DNA of 64,000 nucleotides from CAYUIG01 sp964444685 (GTDB taxonomy: Bacteria > Gemmatimonadota > Gemmatimonadetes > Longimicrobiales > RSA9): the NCBI GenBank assembly GCA_964444685.1, contig CAYUIG010000017.1, forward strand, positions 1 to 64,000, given 5' to 3'. The first letter of the stretch is position 1, and every line of letters begins with the position of its first letter. Below are positions 1-8,193 of the stretch, in pieces. The notes beneath the pieces are model-generated. The model did no database searches. It was given only the letters and a program-made list of their open reading frames with translations, and was not told the origin of the DNA. The translations under genes were made by a program, and so were the position numbers.

Positions 1-1226
1 CGGTGGGCGACATCGAGTCGCTGCCGTTCCTCGAGGCGATCCGACAGTTTCGCCAGGACGTGGGTCGAGAGCACACGCTCTTCATCCACCTCACGCTGAT
101 TCCGTACATCGCCGCGGCCGGCGAGCTGAAGACGAAGCCGACGCAGCACTCGGTGCGCGAGCTGATGGAGATCGGAATCCAGCCGGACGTGCTGATCTGC
201 CGTACGGAGCGCGCGCTGACGGACGAGCTGAAGCGGAAGATCGCGCTGTTCACGAACGTGGATCCCGCGGGCGTGATCGAGGCGCGCGATGTCGAGACGA
301 TCTACGAGGTGCCGCTCGCGTACCGCCGCCAGAAGCTGGATGAGCTGGTCGTTGCGCGCCTCGGGCTGCAGACGCCGCCGCCGTCGCTCGAGGCGTGGGA
401 GGCGATGGTGGCGAAGGTGAAGCGCCCGAAGAACGGCAGCGTGCGCATCGCGGTGGTGGGCAAGTACACGGCGCTGGTGGACTCCTACAAGTCGGTACAG
501 GAGGCGCTGATCCACGGTGGCATCGCGAACGATGTGGGCGTCGACATCGAGTGGCTGTCGAGCGAGGACTTCGAGGATGGCTCACCGGCGGACATCCTCT
601 CCGAGTTCCACGGCCTGCTGATTCCAGGCGGTTTCGGCGTGCGTGGGATCGAGGGGATGCTCGAGGCGATCCGCTATGCGCGCGAGCGCGAGCTGCCGTT
701 CTTCGGCATCTGCCTCGGACTCCAGTGCGCGGTGATCGAGTACGCGCGCAACGTCGCGCAGATGCAGCAGACGCACTCGAGCGAGTTCGCGGAAGTCGAG
801 CAGCCGGTGATCTGCCTGATGGACTCGCAGCGGCATGTGACCGACATGGGCGGGACGATGCGGCTGGGCGCGTATCCCGCGCGGCTCCGCCCCGAATCGA
901 AGGCGCACGAGGCGTACGGCGTGCTGGAGATCAGCGAGCGACACCGGCATCGCTACGAGGTGAACAACGCGTATCGCGACCGGCTGACGGAGTACGGGAT
1001 GCGCTTCAGCGGTGTCTCGCCGGATGGAAACCTCGTCGAGATCATCGAGGTGCCCTCGCATCCGTGGTTCCTCGGCTGCCAGTTCCACCCCGAGCTGAAG
1101 TCGCGGCCGATGCGCCCGCATCCGCTGTTCGCCGCGTTCGTCAAGGCGGCGCTCGAGCGGCGCAACGGCCGGGCCGTTCCGCGCGAGCGTGCGCACGTCG
1201 AAGTCGGGGGGGCGGTAGAGGCGTGA
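1..1226 (+). CDS. pyrG: CTP synthase, C-terminal ~75% (5' end outside window)
   Basis: CTP synthase makes CTP from UTP, ATP and glutamine in the cytoplasm. The window opens inside the gene: the first complete codons read VGDIESLPFLEAIRQ, an internal motif of the synthetase domain, so the true start is upstream and the GTG at position 3 is just an internal valine. The visible 408 residues hold the end of the amidoligase domain (NVDPAGVIEARDVETIYEVP) and the full glutamine amidotransferase domain, with the oxyanion strand PGGFGVRG, the nucleophile elbow FGICLGLQ (Cys near residue 237 of the visible part) and the His-Glu pair in FHPEL near the end. CTP is also a substrate for activating Kdo, which suits its place ahead of kdsA. 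Its TGA overlaps the GTG of kdsA (GTGA). Confidence 0.97.
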   Translation, partial: VGDIESLPFLEAIRQFRQDVGREHTLFIHLTLIPYIAAAGELKTKPTQHSVRELMEIGIQPDVLICRTERALTDELKRKIALFTNVDPAGVIEARDVETIYEVPLAYRRQKLDELVVARLGLQTPPPSLEAWEAMVAKVKRPKNGSVRIAVVGKYTALVDSYKSVQEALIHGGIANDVGVDIEWLSSEDFEDGSPADILSEFHGLLIPGGFGVRGIEGMLEAIRYARERELPFFGICLGLQCAVIEYARNVAQMQQTHSSEFAEVEQPVICLMDSQRHVTDMGGTMRLGAYPARLRPESKAHEAYGVLEISERHRHRYEVNNAYRDRLTEYGMRFSGVSPDGNLVEIIEVPSHPWFLGCQFHPELKSRPMRPHPLFAAFVKAALERRNGRAVPRERAHVEVGGAVEA

Positions 1227-2059
1227 CGGATCCGGTTCGCCTGTTCCAGCGCGAAGGCCCGTTCTTTCTGATCGCCGGTCCGTGCGTCCTCGAAGACGAT
1301 GCGCTCAACCTGCGCATCGCCGATGCGCTGGCGCGCGCAGCCGAGGCGTTCGGGCTGCCGATCGTCTTCAAGGCGTCGTTCGACAAAGCGAACCGGGCTA
1401 CGCCGGGCGCCGAACGAGGGCCGGGGATCGACGAAGGGTTGCGCCGCCTCGAACGCGTGCGTGCCACTTCGGGGCTGCCCGTGCTCACCGACGTGCACGA
1501 GCCGGCACAGGCTGCAGCGTGTGCTGAAGTATGTGACGTGCTCCAGGTGCCGGCATTCCTCAGCCGGCAGACGGATCTCGTGATGGCGGTCGCGGGCACG
1601 GGCCGGCCGGTCAATCTGAAGAAGGGGCAGTGGATGGCGCCCGAGGAGATGGTTGGCGCGGCCGCGAAGGCGCGCGCTGCGGGCGCCCCGGCGGTGGCGG
1701 TGACGGAGCGTGGCACCTTCTTCGGGTATGGCGACCTTGTCGTGGACATGCGCGGCTTCACACGCATGCGTGAGGCGACCGGCTGCCCGACGATTTTCGA
1801 CGGAACGCACGCCGTGCAGCGGCCCGGTCGCGCCGGAGGTGCGAGCGGCGGCGACCCGCAGTTCACGCCCGCGCTCGTGCGCGCCGCGGTGGCTGCCGGT
1901 GCGGACGGGCTGTTCCTCGAGGTGCACCCGGAGCCGGCGCGCGCACCCTCGGATGCTGCGACGATGATGTCGCTGGATGCGCTGCCCGCGCTGCTCGCGC
2001 AGGTGATGGCCATCCGCGCCGCGCTGGCGGAGGAGACGGTGGAGGCCGCGCGTGGCTGA
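1223..2059 (+). CDS. kdsA: 3-deoxy-8-phosphooctulonate (Kdo-8-P) synthase
   Basis: Condenses phosphoenolpyruvate with D-arabinose 5-phosphate to Kdo-8-phosphate, the first committed step of Kdo synthesis. The 278-residue product has the usual length and the family motifs FKASFDKANR, TDVHEP, NLKKGQW, TERGTFFGYGDLVVDMR and FDGTHAVQ. The N-terminal motif reads AGPCVLED with Cys21. In the family, a Cys here marks the metal-dependent (Aquifex-type) class, whereas the metal-independent E. coli enzyme has Asn; that assignment is from family knowledge. The GTG start at 1223 is chosen because it overlaps the pyrG stop as GTGA; the same frame is open further upstream, but only as a shadow of pyrG. It is translationally coupled to kdsC, which begins 8 nt before its end. 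Confidence 0.96.
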   Translation: MTDPVRLFQREGPFFLIAGPCVLEDDALNLRIADALARAAEAFGLPIVFKASFDKANRATPGAERGPGIDEGLRRLERVRATSGLPVLTDVHEPAQAAACAEVCDVLQVPAFLSRQTDLVMAVAGTGRPVNLKKGQWMAPEEMVGAAAKARAAGAPAVAVTERGTFFGYGDLVVDMRGFTRMREATGCPTIFDGTHAVQRPGRAGGASGGDPQFTPALVRAAVAAGADGLFLEVHPEPARAPSDAATMMSLDALPALLAQVMAIRAALAEETVEAARG

Positions 2060-2612
2060 GCTGATCCCCGCGGAGCTGGCCCGAGCGATCCGCGTCGTCG
2101 TGCTGGATGTCGACGGCGTGCTCACGGACGGCGGCGTGTACATGGGTGATGCCGGCGACGGCATGGTCGAACTGAAGCGCTTCGACATTCTCGATCAGCT
2201 CGGCATCAAGCTGCTGCGCATGGCCGGCCTGCAGCTGGCCTTCGTGAGCGGACGCGTATCGCCGGCGAACCGGCGGCGCGCGGAGGAGCTGGGCGTCGAG
2301 CTGCACGAGGGACCGGGCGGGCACAAGCTGCAGATCGTGCAGTCGCTGCTCGACAGGCACGGCGCGGGCTGGGATGCGCTCGCCTGCGTCTGCGACGATC
2401 TCGCCGACATGGCGATCCTGCGGCGCGCGGCGCTGCCCGTGGCCGTGGCGAACGCGGTGCCGGAGGTGCATGCGGTCGCGCGCTGGCGCACGACGCGCGA
2501 GGGCGGGCATGGAGCGGTGCGCGAGTTCTGCGAGGCGCTGCTGCGCGCGCGCGGAGAATGGAACGATCTGGTTCGCGCGTACTATCGCGAACGGGATCCG
2601 GAGGCTGCGTGA
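2052..2612 (+). CDS. kdsC: 3-deoxy-D-manno-octulosonate 8-phosphate phosphatase (HAD family)
   Basis: Dephosphorylates Kdo-8-phosphate to free Kdo. The 186-residue product is a cap-less HAD phosphatase: the nucleophile motif LDVDGVLTDG puts the catalytic Asp pair at residues 19 and 21, the Thr/Ser motif is FVSGR near residue 63, and the late acidic motif is CVCDDLADM. Length and motif spacing match KdsC rather than the larger HAD phosphatases. It starts with GTG inside the last codons of kdsA and ends in a GTGA overlap with kdsD, so the kds genes form one translational unit. Confidence 0.95.
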   Translation: MAELIPAELARAIRVVVLDVDGVLTDGGVYMGDAGDGMVELKRFDILDQLGIKLLRMAGLQLAFVSGRVSPANRRRAEELGVELHEGPGGHKLQIVQSLLDRHGAGWDALACVCDDLADMAILRRAALPVAVANAVPEVHAVARWRTTREGGHGAVREFCEALLRARGEWNDLVRAYYRERDPEAA

Positions 2613-3586
2613 GTACCGAGGCGATGGTGGGGACTGCGACGGAATCGGCGCGGCGCGTGCTGCGCATGGAAGCGGATGCGATCCGCGCTGTGGAAGCGCG
2701 GCTCGACGAACGCTTCGATGAAGCCGTGCGCCTCGTCCACGACGCCACGGGTCGTGTGATCGTGAGCGGGATCGGCAAGAGCGGGATCATCGCGCGCAAG
2801 ATCGCGGCGACGCTTACCTCCACCGGTACGCCCGCCACCTTCCTGCACCCCGTCGAAGGGCTGCACGGAGACCTGGGGCTGGTCAGCCGGGGCGACGTGG
2901 CGATCCTGCTGTCGAAGAGCGGTGAGTCGGAAGAGCTGCTCGCGTTCGCCGGTTTCCTGAGCCGCTTCGGCGTGCCGATGATCGCGCTTACGGGCCGGCC
3001 GGGCTCGGCGCTGGCGCGCGCGGCCACCATCACGGTCGACGTGAGCGTGTCCGAGGAGGCGTGTCCCTGGGACCTCGCGCCCACGTCATCGACCACGGCC
3101 ACACTCGCGCTCGGCGATGCGCTGGCGGTGGCGCTGCTCGAGCGCCGCGGCTTCACGCGAGAGGACTTCGCGCGGCTGCATCCGGGCGGCGCGCTCGGGC
3201 GGCGGCTCACGCTGCGCGTGGCGGATGTAATGCTCGATCGCGACTACCCGTCGCTCGGGCCGGACGCAACCATGCGCCAGTGCATCGTGCTGCTCGCCGA
3301 GAAGCGCGGCACGGTCCCGATCGTCGATGACGACCGCCGCGTCCTGGGCGTCGTCACCGCCGGCGACCTCACGCGGCTGATGGAGCGCGAGGTGGATGTC
3401 ATGACGATGCCGGTGGCGCGCGTCATGAACACCTCGCCCAAGACGACGACGTCCGACACGCTCGCCGCCGCGGCCGTGTTCCAGATGGAGACGCACGGCA
3501 TCATGGCGCTGCCCGTGGTGGATGCGGAGCGGCGGCTCGTGGGCATCGTGCACCTGCACGACCTTCTGCGGTCGAACGCGGTATGA
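2609..3586 (+). CDS. kdsD: D-arabinose 5-phosphate isomerase (SIS plus two CBS domains)
   Basis: Interconverts ribulose 5-phosphate and arabinose 5-phosphate and so supplies the substrate of KdsA. The 325-residue protein starts with a SIS sugar-isomerase domain (roughly residues 20-190; GIGKSGIIARKIAATL, LLSKSGESEELL) and has two CBS domains after about residue 205 (VADVML...GVVTAGDLTRLM and VARVMN...GIVHLHDLL). This is the KdsD/KpsF/GutQ architecture; its position between kdsC and lptC argues for the housekeeping KdsD role. The GTG at 2609 overlaps the kdsC stop. An upstream ATG in the same frame at 2558 would intrude 55 nt into kdsC and is less likely. It overlaps lptC by ATGA. Confidence 0.93.
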   Translation: MSTEAMVGTATESARRVLRMEADAIRAVEARLDERFDEAVRLVHDATGRVIVSGIGKSGIIARKIAATLTSTGTPATFLHPVEGLHGDLGLVSRGDVAILLSKSGESEELLAFAGFLSRFGVPMIALTGRPGSALARAATITVDVSVSEEACPWDLAPTSSTTATLALGDALAVALLERRGFTREDFARLHPGGALGRRLTLRVADVMLDRDYPSLGPDATMRQCIVLLAEKRGTVPIVDDDRRVLGVVTAGDLTRLMEREVDVMTMPVARVMNTSPKTTTSDTLAAAAVFQMETHGIMALPVVDAERRLVGIVHLHDLLRSNAV

Positions 3587-4125
3587 CGAGAGGTATGAGG
3601 AAGCGGATTGTACTGCTGATTGCGCTGGCCGCATGCGGCCGCGGTGCGGACCCGGTCGGCGAGGGGTTCCAGTCGATCGATGCGGACCAGGTGCTGGTGG
3701 CGACCGAGACGAAGTACACGTCGAACGGCGTCGTGTCGGCGGAAGCACAGTTCGACACGGTCTTCATGTACGACGACTCCGCGGTCGCGAAGGTGAAGGG
3801 TGTGGACGTGCGGCTCTATGACAGCACCGGCCGCCAGTCGGCGACGCTTACGGCAGACTCCGGACGCACCGACCAGAACACGAAGGTCATGGTCGCGCTC
3901 GGCAATGTCGTGCTGATCGTGCTCGAGGACGGGCGCCGGATCCAGACCGAGGAGCTGCACTACGATTCACAGACGCGCCGGATCTGGAGCGACGTACACA
4001 CGGTGCAGACGCTGAACGGCGAGGTGACCGAGGGGCTGGGCGGTTTCCAGGCGGACGACCAGTTCCGGAACGTGCAGATCATCCGCCCGCGCGGCCGCGT
4101 GCCGGGGATCGGGGTGCAGTTCTGA
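3583..4125 (+). CDS. lptC: LPS export protein LptC (lipoprotein-like)
   Basis: LptC is the bitopic periplasmic protein that links LptB2FG to the LptA bridge in LPS transport. The 180-residue product has a short N-terminal hydrophobic stretch ending in a lipobox-like LAAC (Cys18), so it may be lipid-anchored instead of having the permanent transmembrane helix of E. coli LptC. The rest is a run of beta-rich repeats of the LptC/OstA type (VRLYDSTGRQSATLTADSGR, VVLIVLEDGRRIQTEELHYD). Identification rests on that fold signature and on its place between kdsD and lptA/lptB. The ATG at 3583 is coupled to kdsD; a second ATG at 3595 (MRKR) is an alternative start. Confidence 0.85.
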   Translation: MTRGMRKRIVLLIALAACGRGADPVGEGFQSIDADQVLVATETKYTSNGVVSAEAQFDTVFMYDDSAVAKVKGVDVRLYDSTGRQSATLTADSGRTDQNTKVMVALGNVVLIVLEDGRRIQTEELHYDSQTRRIWSDVHTVQTLNGEVTEGLGGFQADDQFRNVQIIRPRGRVPGIGVQF

Positions 4126-5519
4126 TGCGTTTCGCGCTCGCACTGCTCGCCCTTGCCGCCGTGCTGGCGCCGCAACGTGTGTCCGCACAGGACCCCGCGG
4201 CGGAGCCGGTGCAGACGCAGGGTCAGGCGTGCAGCATCGAGCCGCGCGACAACACGCGGCTTACGGCGCTGAACCAGAACACGATGATCTTCATCGGCGG
4301 CGGCGTCTTCTTCCGCTGCGAGGGCGGCCTCACGATCCAGTCGGACAGCCTCGCCTATCTCGAGGTGACGGGGATCGCGGAGTTCATCGGGAACGTGGTG
4401 TTCCAGGACACGATCAAGCGTCTGCTGTCCGACTACGCACAGTACATGGGGCGGCAGCGTCAACTCCTTGCGCAGGGCAACGTGCGGCTGCGCGACCTGA
4501 AGCAGGGCGCGACGCTGACCGCGCCGCACCTGAACTACTTCCAGCCGACGGACGGCCGGCCGGAGTCGCTCATCGAGGTGCACAGCGGCCGGCCGCACGC
4601 GGTGCTCGTGCGCGAAGGCAGCGAGCCCGGCACGATGGATACGACGGTGATCGATGCCGACGCGATGACGATCGTCGGCGAGAGTCAGTTCACCGGGCGC
4701 GGCAACGTGGAGATCATCCGCGGCAATACGGTGGGCTACGGGCAGAACGCGCTCTACGACGAGCGGCAGCAGCTCATGGTGCTCTCGGGTGCGGCCCGGC
4801 TCGAATCGGAGGAGTTCCGATTGAGCGGCGAGGAGATCCGCGGCCGCACGGATGCGCAGCAGCAGCTGCGCGAAGTCGAAGCGTCGCGTGAAGCGGTGCT
4901 CGAAGGCGAGAACATGCGCGTGGACGCGCCGCTGGTGCGCGTGTTCTTCGCCGACGGCGAGGTGAACCGGCTGATTGCACTGGGGGCGGCGCGCCGGCCG
5001 CCCGAGCCTGGCGTCGAACCTGCACAGGCGGTGGCGGTCTCGGAAGAGTTCCGCCTCGTGGCGGACTCGATCGACGCGGCTGCGCCGGCGCAGGTATTGG
5101 AGCGCGTCGTCGCCGTGGGCTCGGCGCTGGGCGAGCAGATCGGGCAGGACAGTGCGCGCGCAGCGCTGCCTGCCGTCATCGCGCGCGACTGGGTGCGCGG
5201 CGACACGATCATCGCGACGTTCACGGATGCGCCGCCCGAGACGGTGGCGCCGGCGGACAGTGTAGAGAGCGATCGGCCCGAGCGTGTGCTCGAGACGATC
5301 GTGGCGATCGGAGCGGAACCACCGGCGTCTTCGGTGTACCGCTTTCCTGGAGATGAAGGAGAGGAACCTGCGTACAACTACATGGTGGCGAACCGGATCA
5401 GCGTGCAGCTCGCGGCGGGGGAGGTCGTGACGGTGGAAGCGGAGGGACAGATCCGTGGCGTCTACCTCGAGCCGCAGCCGCGCACGGCCGCGAGCGGCGA
5501 AGTGCGGAGGTCGCCTTGA
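4125..5519 (+). CDS. lptA: LptA/OstA-family periplasmic LPS transport protein, long form
   Basis: Predicted periplasmic bridge that carries LPS from LptC towards LptD. It has a clear signal peptide (hydrophobic residues about 3-22, ending VSAQD) and then repeated OstA-type beta segments (IQSDSLAYLEVTGIAEFIGNVVFQD, LLSDYAQYMGRQRQLLAQGNVRLRD, INADAMTIVGESQF-like units, VGYGQNALYDERQQLMVLSGAARLES). At 464 residues it is more than twice the size of E. coli LptA. The first ~290 residues look like tandem OstA repeats; the last ~170 (VERVVAVGSALGEQ, LETIVAIGAEPPASS) are a second, more divergent repeat region. It starts 1 nt inside the lptC stop (TGATG) and overlaps lptB by TTGA. Confidence 0.83.
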   Translation: MRFALALLALAAVLAPQRVSAQDPAAEPVQTQGQACSIEPRDNTRLTALNQNTMIFIGGGVFFRCEGGLTIQSDSLAYLEVTGIAEFIGNVVFQDTIKRLLSDYAQYMGRQRQLLAQGNVRLRDLKQGATLTAPHLNYFQPTDGRPESLIEVHSGRPHAVLVREGSEPGTMDTTVIDADAMTIVGESQFTGRGNVEIIRGNTVGYGQNALYDERQQLMVLSGAARLESEEFRLSGEEIRGRTDAQQQLREVEASREAVLEGENMRVDAPLVRVFFADGEVNRLIALGAARRPPEPGVEPAQAVAVSEEFRLVADSIDAAAPAQVLERVVAVGSALGEQIGQDSARAALPAVIARDWVRGDTIIATFTDAPPETVAPADSVESDRPERVLETIVAIGAEPPASSVYRFPGDEGEEPAYNYMVANRISVQLAAGEVVTVEAEGQIRGVYLEPQPRTAASGEVRRSP

Positions 5520-6697
5520 GGCTGCTCGAGTTCATCGCCGGGCTGCCGAGCCACGATGCATCCGTGGGCATCGCGCTGGTCGAGCTGGTGCGCCGCGCGG
5601 ATGAGACGGGCGCGCTCGACCGCGGGGAATGGCTCGCGGCCACGCGCTCGGCCTTCCCGTCGACCACGGCGGGCGTGGAGACCGATGAAGCCGATCAGGC
5701 CGGGCGCTACCTCGAGGATCACATCCTCGCGCGACTCACGGCCGAGGAGATCGCGAGCGCGGAACCGGCGGGCGACGCGTGGGAGCGCGTCCGCGTGAAT
5801 CCCGCCCTCTGGTCTTCGATCGCGGCGGACAGGGAACGCGTGGTGGAGGAGCTGGATGCGGCGCTGGCCGCGCTGCGCGAGCAGGGCGACGAGCTGCGCA
5901 CCGCGCCCGAACGCAGGACCGGTCCCGTGGAGGGCGGCAGCACACTCACGGCGCGCGGCCTCGAGAAGGTGTACCGCCGCCGCAAGGTCGTCGCCGACGT
6001 GGACCTGACGGTTTCACAGGGTGAGATCGTGGGACTGCTGGGCCCGAACGGCGCGGGCAAGACCACGACGTTCTACATGATCGTGGGGCTGATCTCTCCG
6101 GACGAAGGGCGCGTGTTCCTGGACGACCAGGAGCTGACGCACACGCCGATGTACAAGCGCGCACGCGCCGGCATCGGCTACCTCGCCCAGGAGCCATCGA
6201 TCTTCCGCAAGCTGACGGTCGAGGACAACATCAAGGCCATCCTCGAGACGATGGGCCTGTCGCGTTCCGAGCGGAAGCAGCGGCTCGAGGAGCTGCTCGA
6301 TGAGCTGGGACTGCGCCACCTCCGCAAGGCGAAGGCGTACTCCCTGTCGGGCGGCGAGCGGCGCCGGCTGGAGATCACCCGGGCGCTCGTCAGCCGGCCC
6401 AAGTTCATGCTGCTGGACGAGCCCTTCGCGGGCGTGGACCCGATCGCCGTCCACGACATCCAGCAGATCGTGGCGGACCTCCGCCACCGCGGCATCGGCG
6501 TGATCATCACCGACCACAACGTCGAGCAGACGTTGGACATCGTCGATCGCGCCTATATCATGTACGATGGCCGTGTACGAGTCTCCGGCGGCGTGGCCGA
6601 GCTCGTCTGGAACGAAGAGGTTGCCGAGATCTACTTCGGCCCGACACTCACCGCGCGCATGAGGGAGCGGTACCCCCGACCGGAACTGGTAGCATGA
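5516..6697 (+). CDS. lptB: LPS export ABC transporter ATPase LptB with ~145-residue N-terminal extension
   Basis: The ATPase that powers LPS extraction from the inner membrane. Residues about 148-390 are a standard LptB: Walker A GPNGAGKTTT (176-185), Q-loop YLAQEPSIFRKLTVEDN, signature LSGGERRRLEI (about 278-288), Walker B FMLLDEPFAGVDP and switch His in ITDHNVEQTLD. The frame opens ~145 residues earlier, at a TTG (5516) preceded by a GGAGG motif 5 nt upstream and overlapping the lptA stop as TTGA, so the extension is probably translated. The extension is acidic and likely helical and I do not recognise it. An internal GTG at 5927 would give a normal-sized LptB. rpoN follows with an ATGA overlap, as is common for lptB-rpoN. 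Confidence 0.92.
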   Translation: MRLLEFIAGLPSHDASVGIALVELVRRADETGALDRGEWLAATRSAFPSTTAGVETDEADQAGRYLEDHILARLTAEEIASAEPAGDAWERVRVNPALWSSIAADRERVVEELDAALAALREQGDELRTAPERRTGPVEGGSTLTARGLEKVYRRRKVVADVDLTVSQGEIVGLLGPNGAGKTTTFYMIVGLISPDEGRVFLDDQELTHTPMYKRARAGIGYLAQEPSIFRKLTVEDNIKAILETMGLSRSERKQRLEELLDELGLRHLRKAKAYSLSGGERRRLEITRALVSRPKFMLLDEPFAGVDPIAVHDIQQIVADLRHRGIGVIITDHNVEQTLDIVDRAYIMYDGRVRVSGGVAELVWNEEVAEIYFGPTLTARMRERYPRPELVA

Positions 6698-8169
6698 CTC
6701 CGATCAAGACCGGACTCTATCAGGGCACGCATCTCAAGCAGGAGATGAAGATCAATCCACGCCTGTACCAGGCGATGGATCTCCTGTACATGCCCCTGCT
6801 CGATCTCCAGCAGCACATCAAGCAGGAAATGCTGAACAATCCGTTCCTCGACCTCGAGGAACCGGCGGTGTCGGAGGAGGCGACGGCCTCGAAGGAAGAG
6901 GAGAAGGAGAAGGACAAGGAAGAGAAGGAGAAGGAAGAGGAGATCAACTGGGAGGAGATCCTTCTCGACGGTTTCGACACGGGCGGCCGCCGGCAGGAGT
7001 ACGAGGAGCGCGAGTACTACGAGCCGGTGACGGTCGACACGCGCGACCTGTACGACCACCTGCGCGACCAGCTCACGCTCATGCGGCACTCGCCGCGCGA
7101 GATCCTGCTGGGCGAGGAGATCATCGGCAACATCGATGAGAACGGGTACCTGACCTGCTCGCTCGAGGAGGTGGTGACCGGTCTGAATCAGTGGGTCGAG
7201 GAGTCGGGCGAGGAGTGGTCGCGCGAGGAGGGGGAGCGGCTGGAGCCGTTCTCCCTCGCCGAGGCCGAGGCCATGCTGAAGACGATCCAGACCTTCGATC
7301 CGTCCGGCATCGGCGCGCGCAATCTGAGGGAATGCCTGCTGCTCCAGCTCCGCGACTCGGAGCTGGAGGACACGCTCGCGTACCGGATCGTGAAGGACTA
7401 CTTCGACCAGCTCATCAACCACCGCTGGTCGGAGATCTCGAAGGACCTCGCGATCACGCCGAAGAACGTGCAGGAGGCGGCGGACGAGATCGCGAAGCTG
7501 GATCCAAAGCCCGGCCTCAAGTACGCGGCGCCCGCGGCCAACTACATCACGCCGGACCTCGTGGTCGAGAAGATCGACGGCGAGTACCTGGTGTTCCTGA
7601 ACGACACGAGCCTGCCGCGGCTGAAGCTGTCGCGCGCGTACCGCGAGATCGCCAAGGACAAAAGCAAGTTCCAGGGCGAGAACAAGGAGTTCATCAGCAA
7701 CAAGCTGAACAGCGCCAACTGGATGATCCAGGCGATCGAGCAGCGGCGCCAGACGATGCTGAAGGTGATGAACTTCATCGTGGACCGGCAGCGCGAGTTC
7801 TTCGAGCGCGGCGTGCAGTACCTGAAGCCGCTGACGCTGCGCGAAGTGGCGGAAGTCATCAACATGCACGAGTCGACCGTGTCGCGCGTGACGAACGAGA
7901 AGTTCGTGCAGACGCCGCGCGGGGTGCTGCCGCTGAAGTTCTTCTTCTCGAGCGGGCTGTCGACGACGTCGGGCGAGGATGTGAGCGCGCGCGGCATCAA
8001 GGCGAAGATCCAGAAGCTGGTGGCGGAGGAGGAGCCGCGCCGGCCGCTCACCGACCAGGCCATCGTGAACATCCTGAAGGAGGAGGGCATCCAGATCGCG
8101 CGCCGCACCGTGGCGAAGTACCGGGACCAGCTGGGCATCCTGTCCGCACGGATGCGCAAGCGGGTCTGA
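6694..8169 (+). CDS. rpoN: RNA polymerase sigma-54 factor
   Basis: Alternative sigma factor that recognises -24/-12 promoters and needs AAA+ activators. The 491-residue protein has the full family layout: a Gln/Leu-rich region I (LKQEMKINPRLYQAMDLLYMPLLDLQQHI), a highly acidic/lysine-rich region II linker (residues about 50-85, many E/K), the core-binding and HTH region (LTLREVAEVINMHESTVSRVTNEKF) and a C-terminal RpoN box ARRTVAKYRDQLGI starting near residue 469. It overlaps lptB by ATGA, so it is likely co-transcribed with the LPS genes; no separate promoter is obvious. Its regulon cannot be judged from this window. Confidence 0.97.
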   Translation: MTPIKTGLYQGTHLKQEMKINPRLYQAMDLLYMPLLDLQQHIKQEMLNNPFLDLEEPAVSEEATASKEEEKEKDKEEKEKEEEINWEEILLDGFDTGGRRQEYEEREYYEPVTVDTRDLYDHLRDQLTLMRHSPREILLGEEIIGNIDENGYLTCSLEEVVTGLNQWVEESGEEWSREEGERLEPFSLAEAEAMLKTIQTFDPSGIGARNLRECLLLQLRDSELEDTLAYRIVKDYFDQLINHRWSEISKDLAITPKNVQEAADEIAKLDPKPGLKYAAPAANYITPDLVVEKIDGEYLVFLNDTSLPRLKLSRAYREIAKDKSKFQGENKEFISNKLNSANWMIQAIEQRRQTMLKVMNFIVDRQREFFERGVQYLKPLTLREVAEVINMHESTVSRVTNEKFVQTPRGVLPLKFFFSSGLSTTSGEDVSARGIKAKIQKLVAEEEPRRPLTDQAIVNILKEEGIQIARRTVAKYRDQLGILSARMRKRV

Positions 8170-8193
8170 CCGGAGCGCCGTCCTGCCCGCGGG

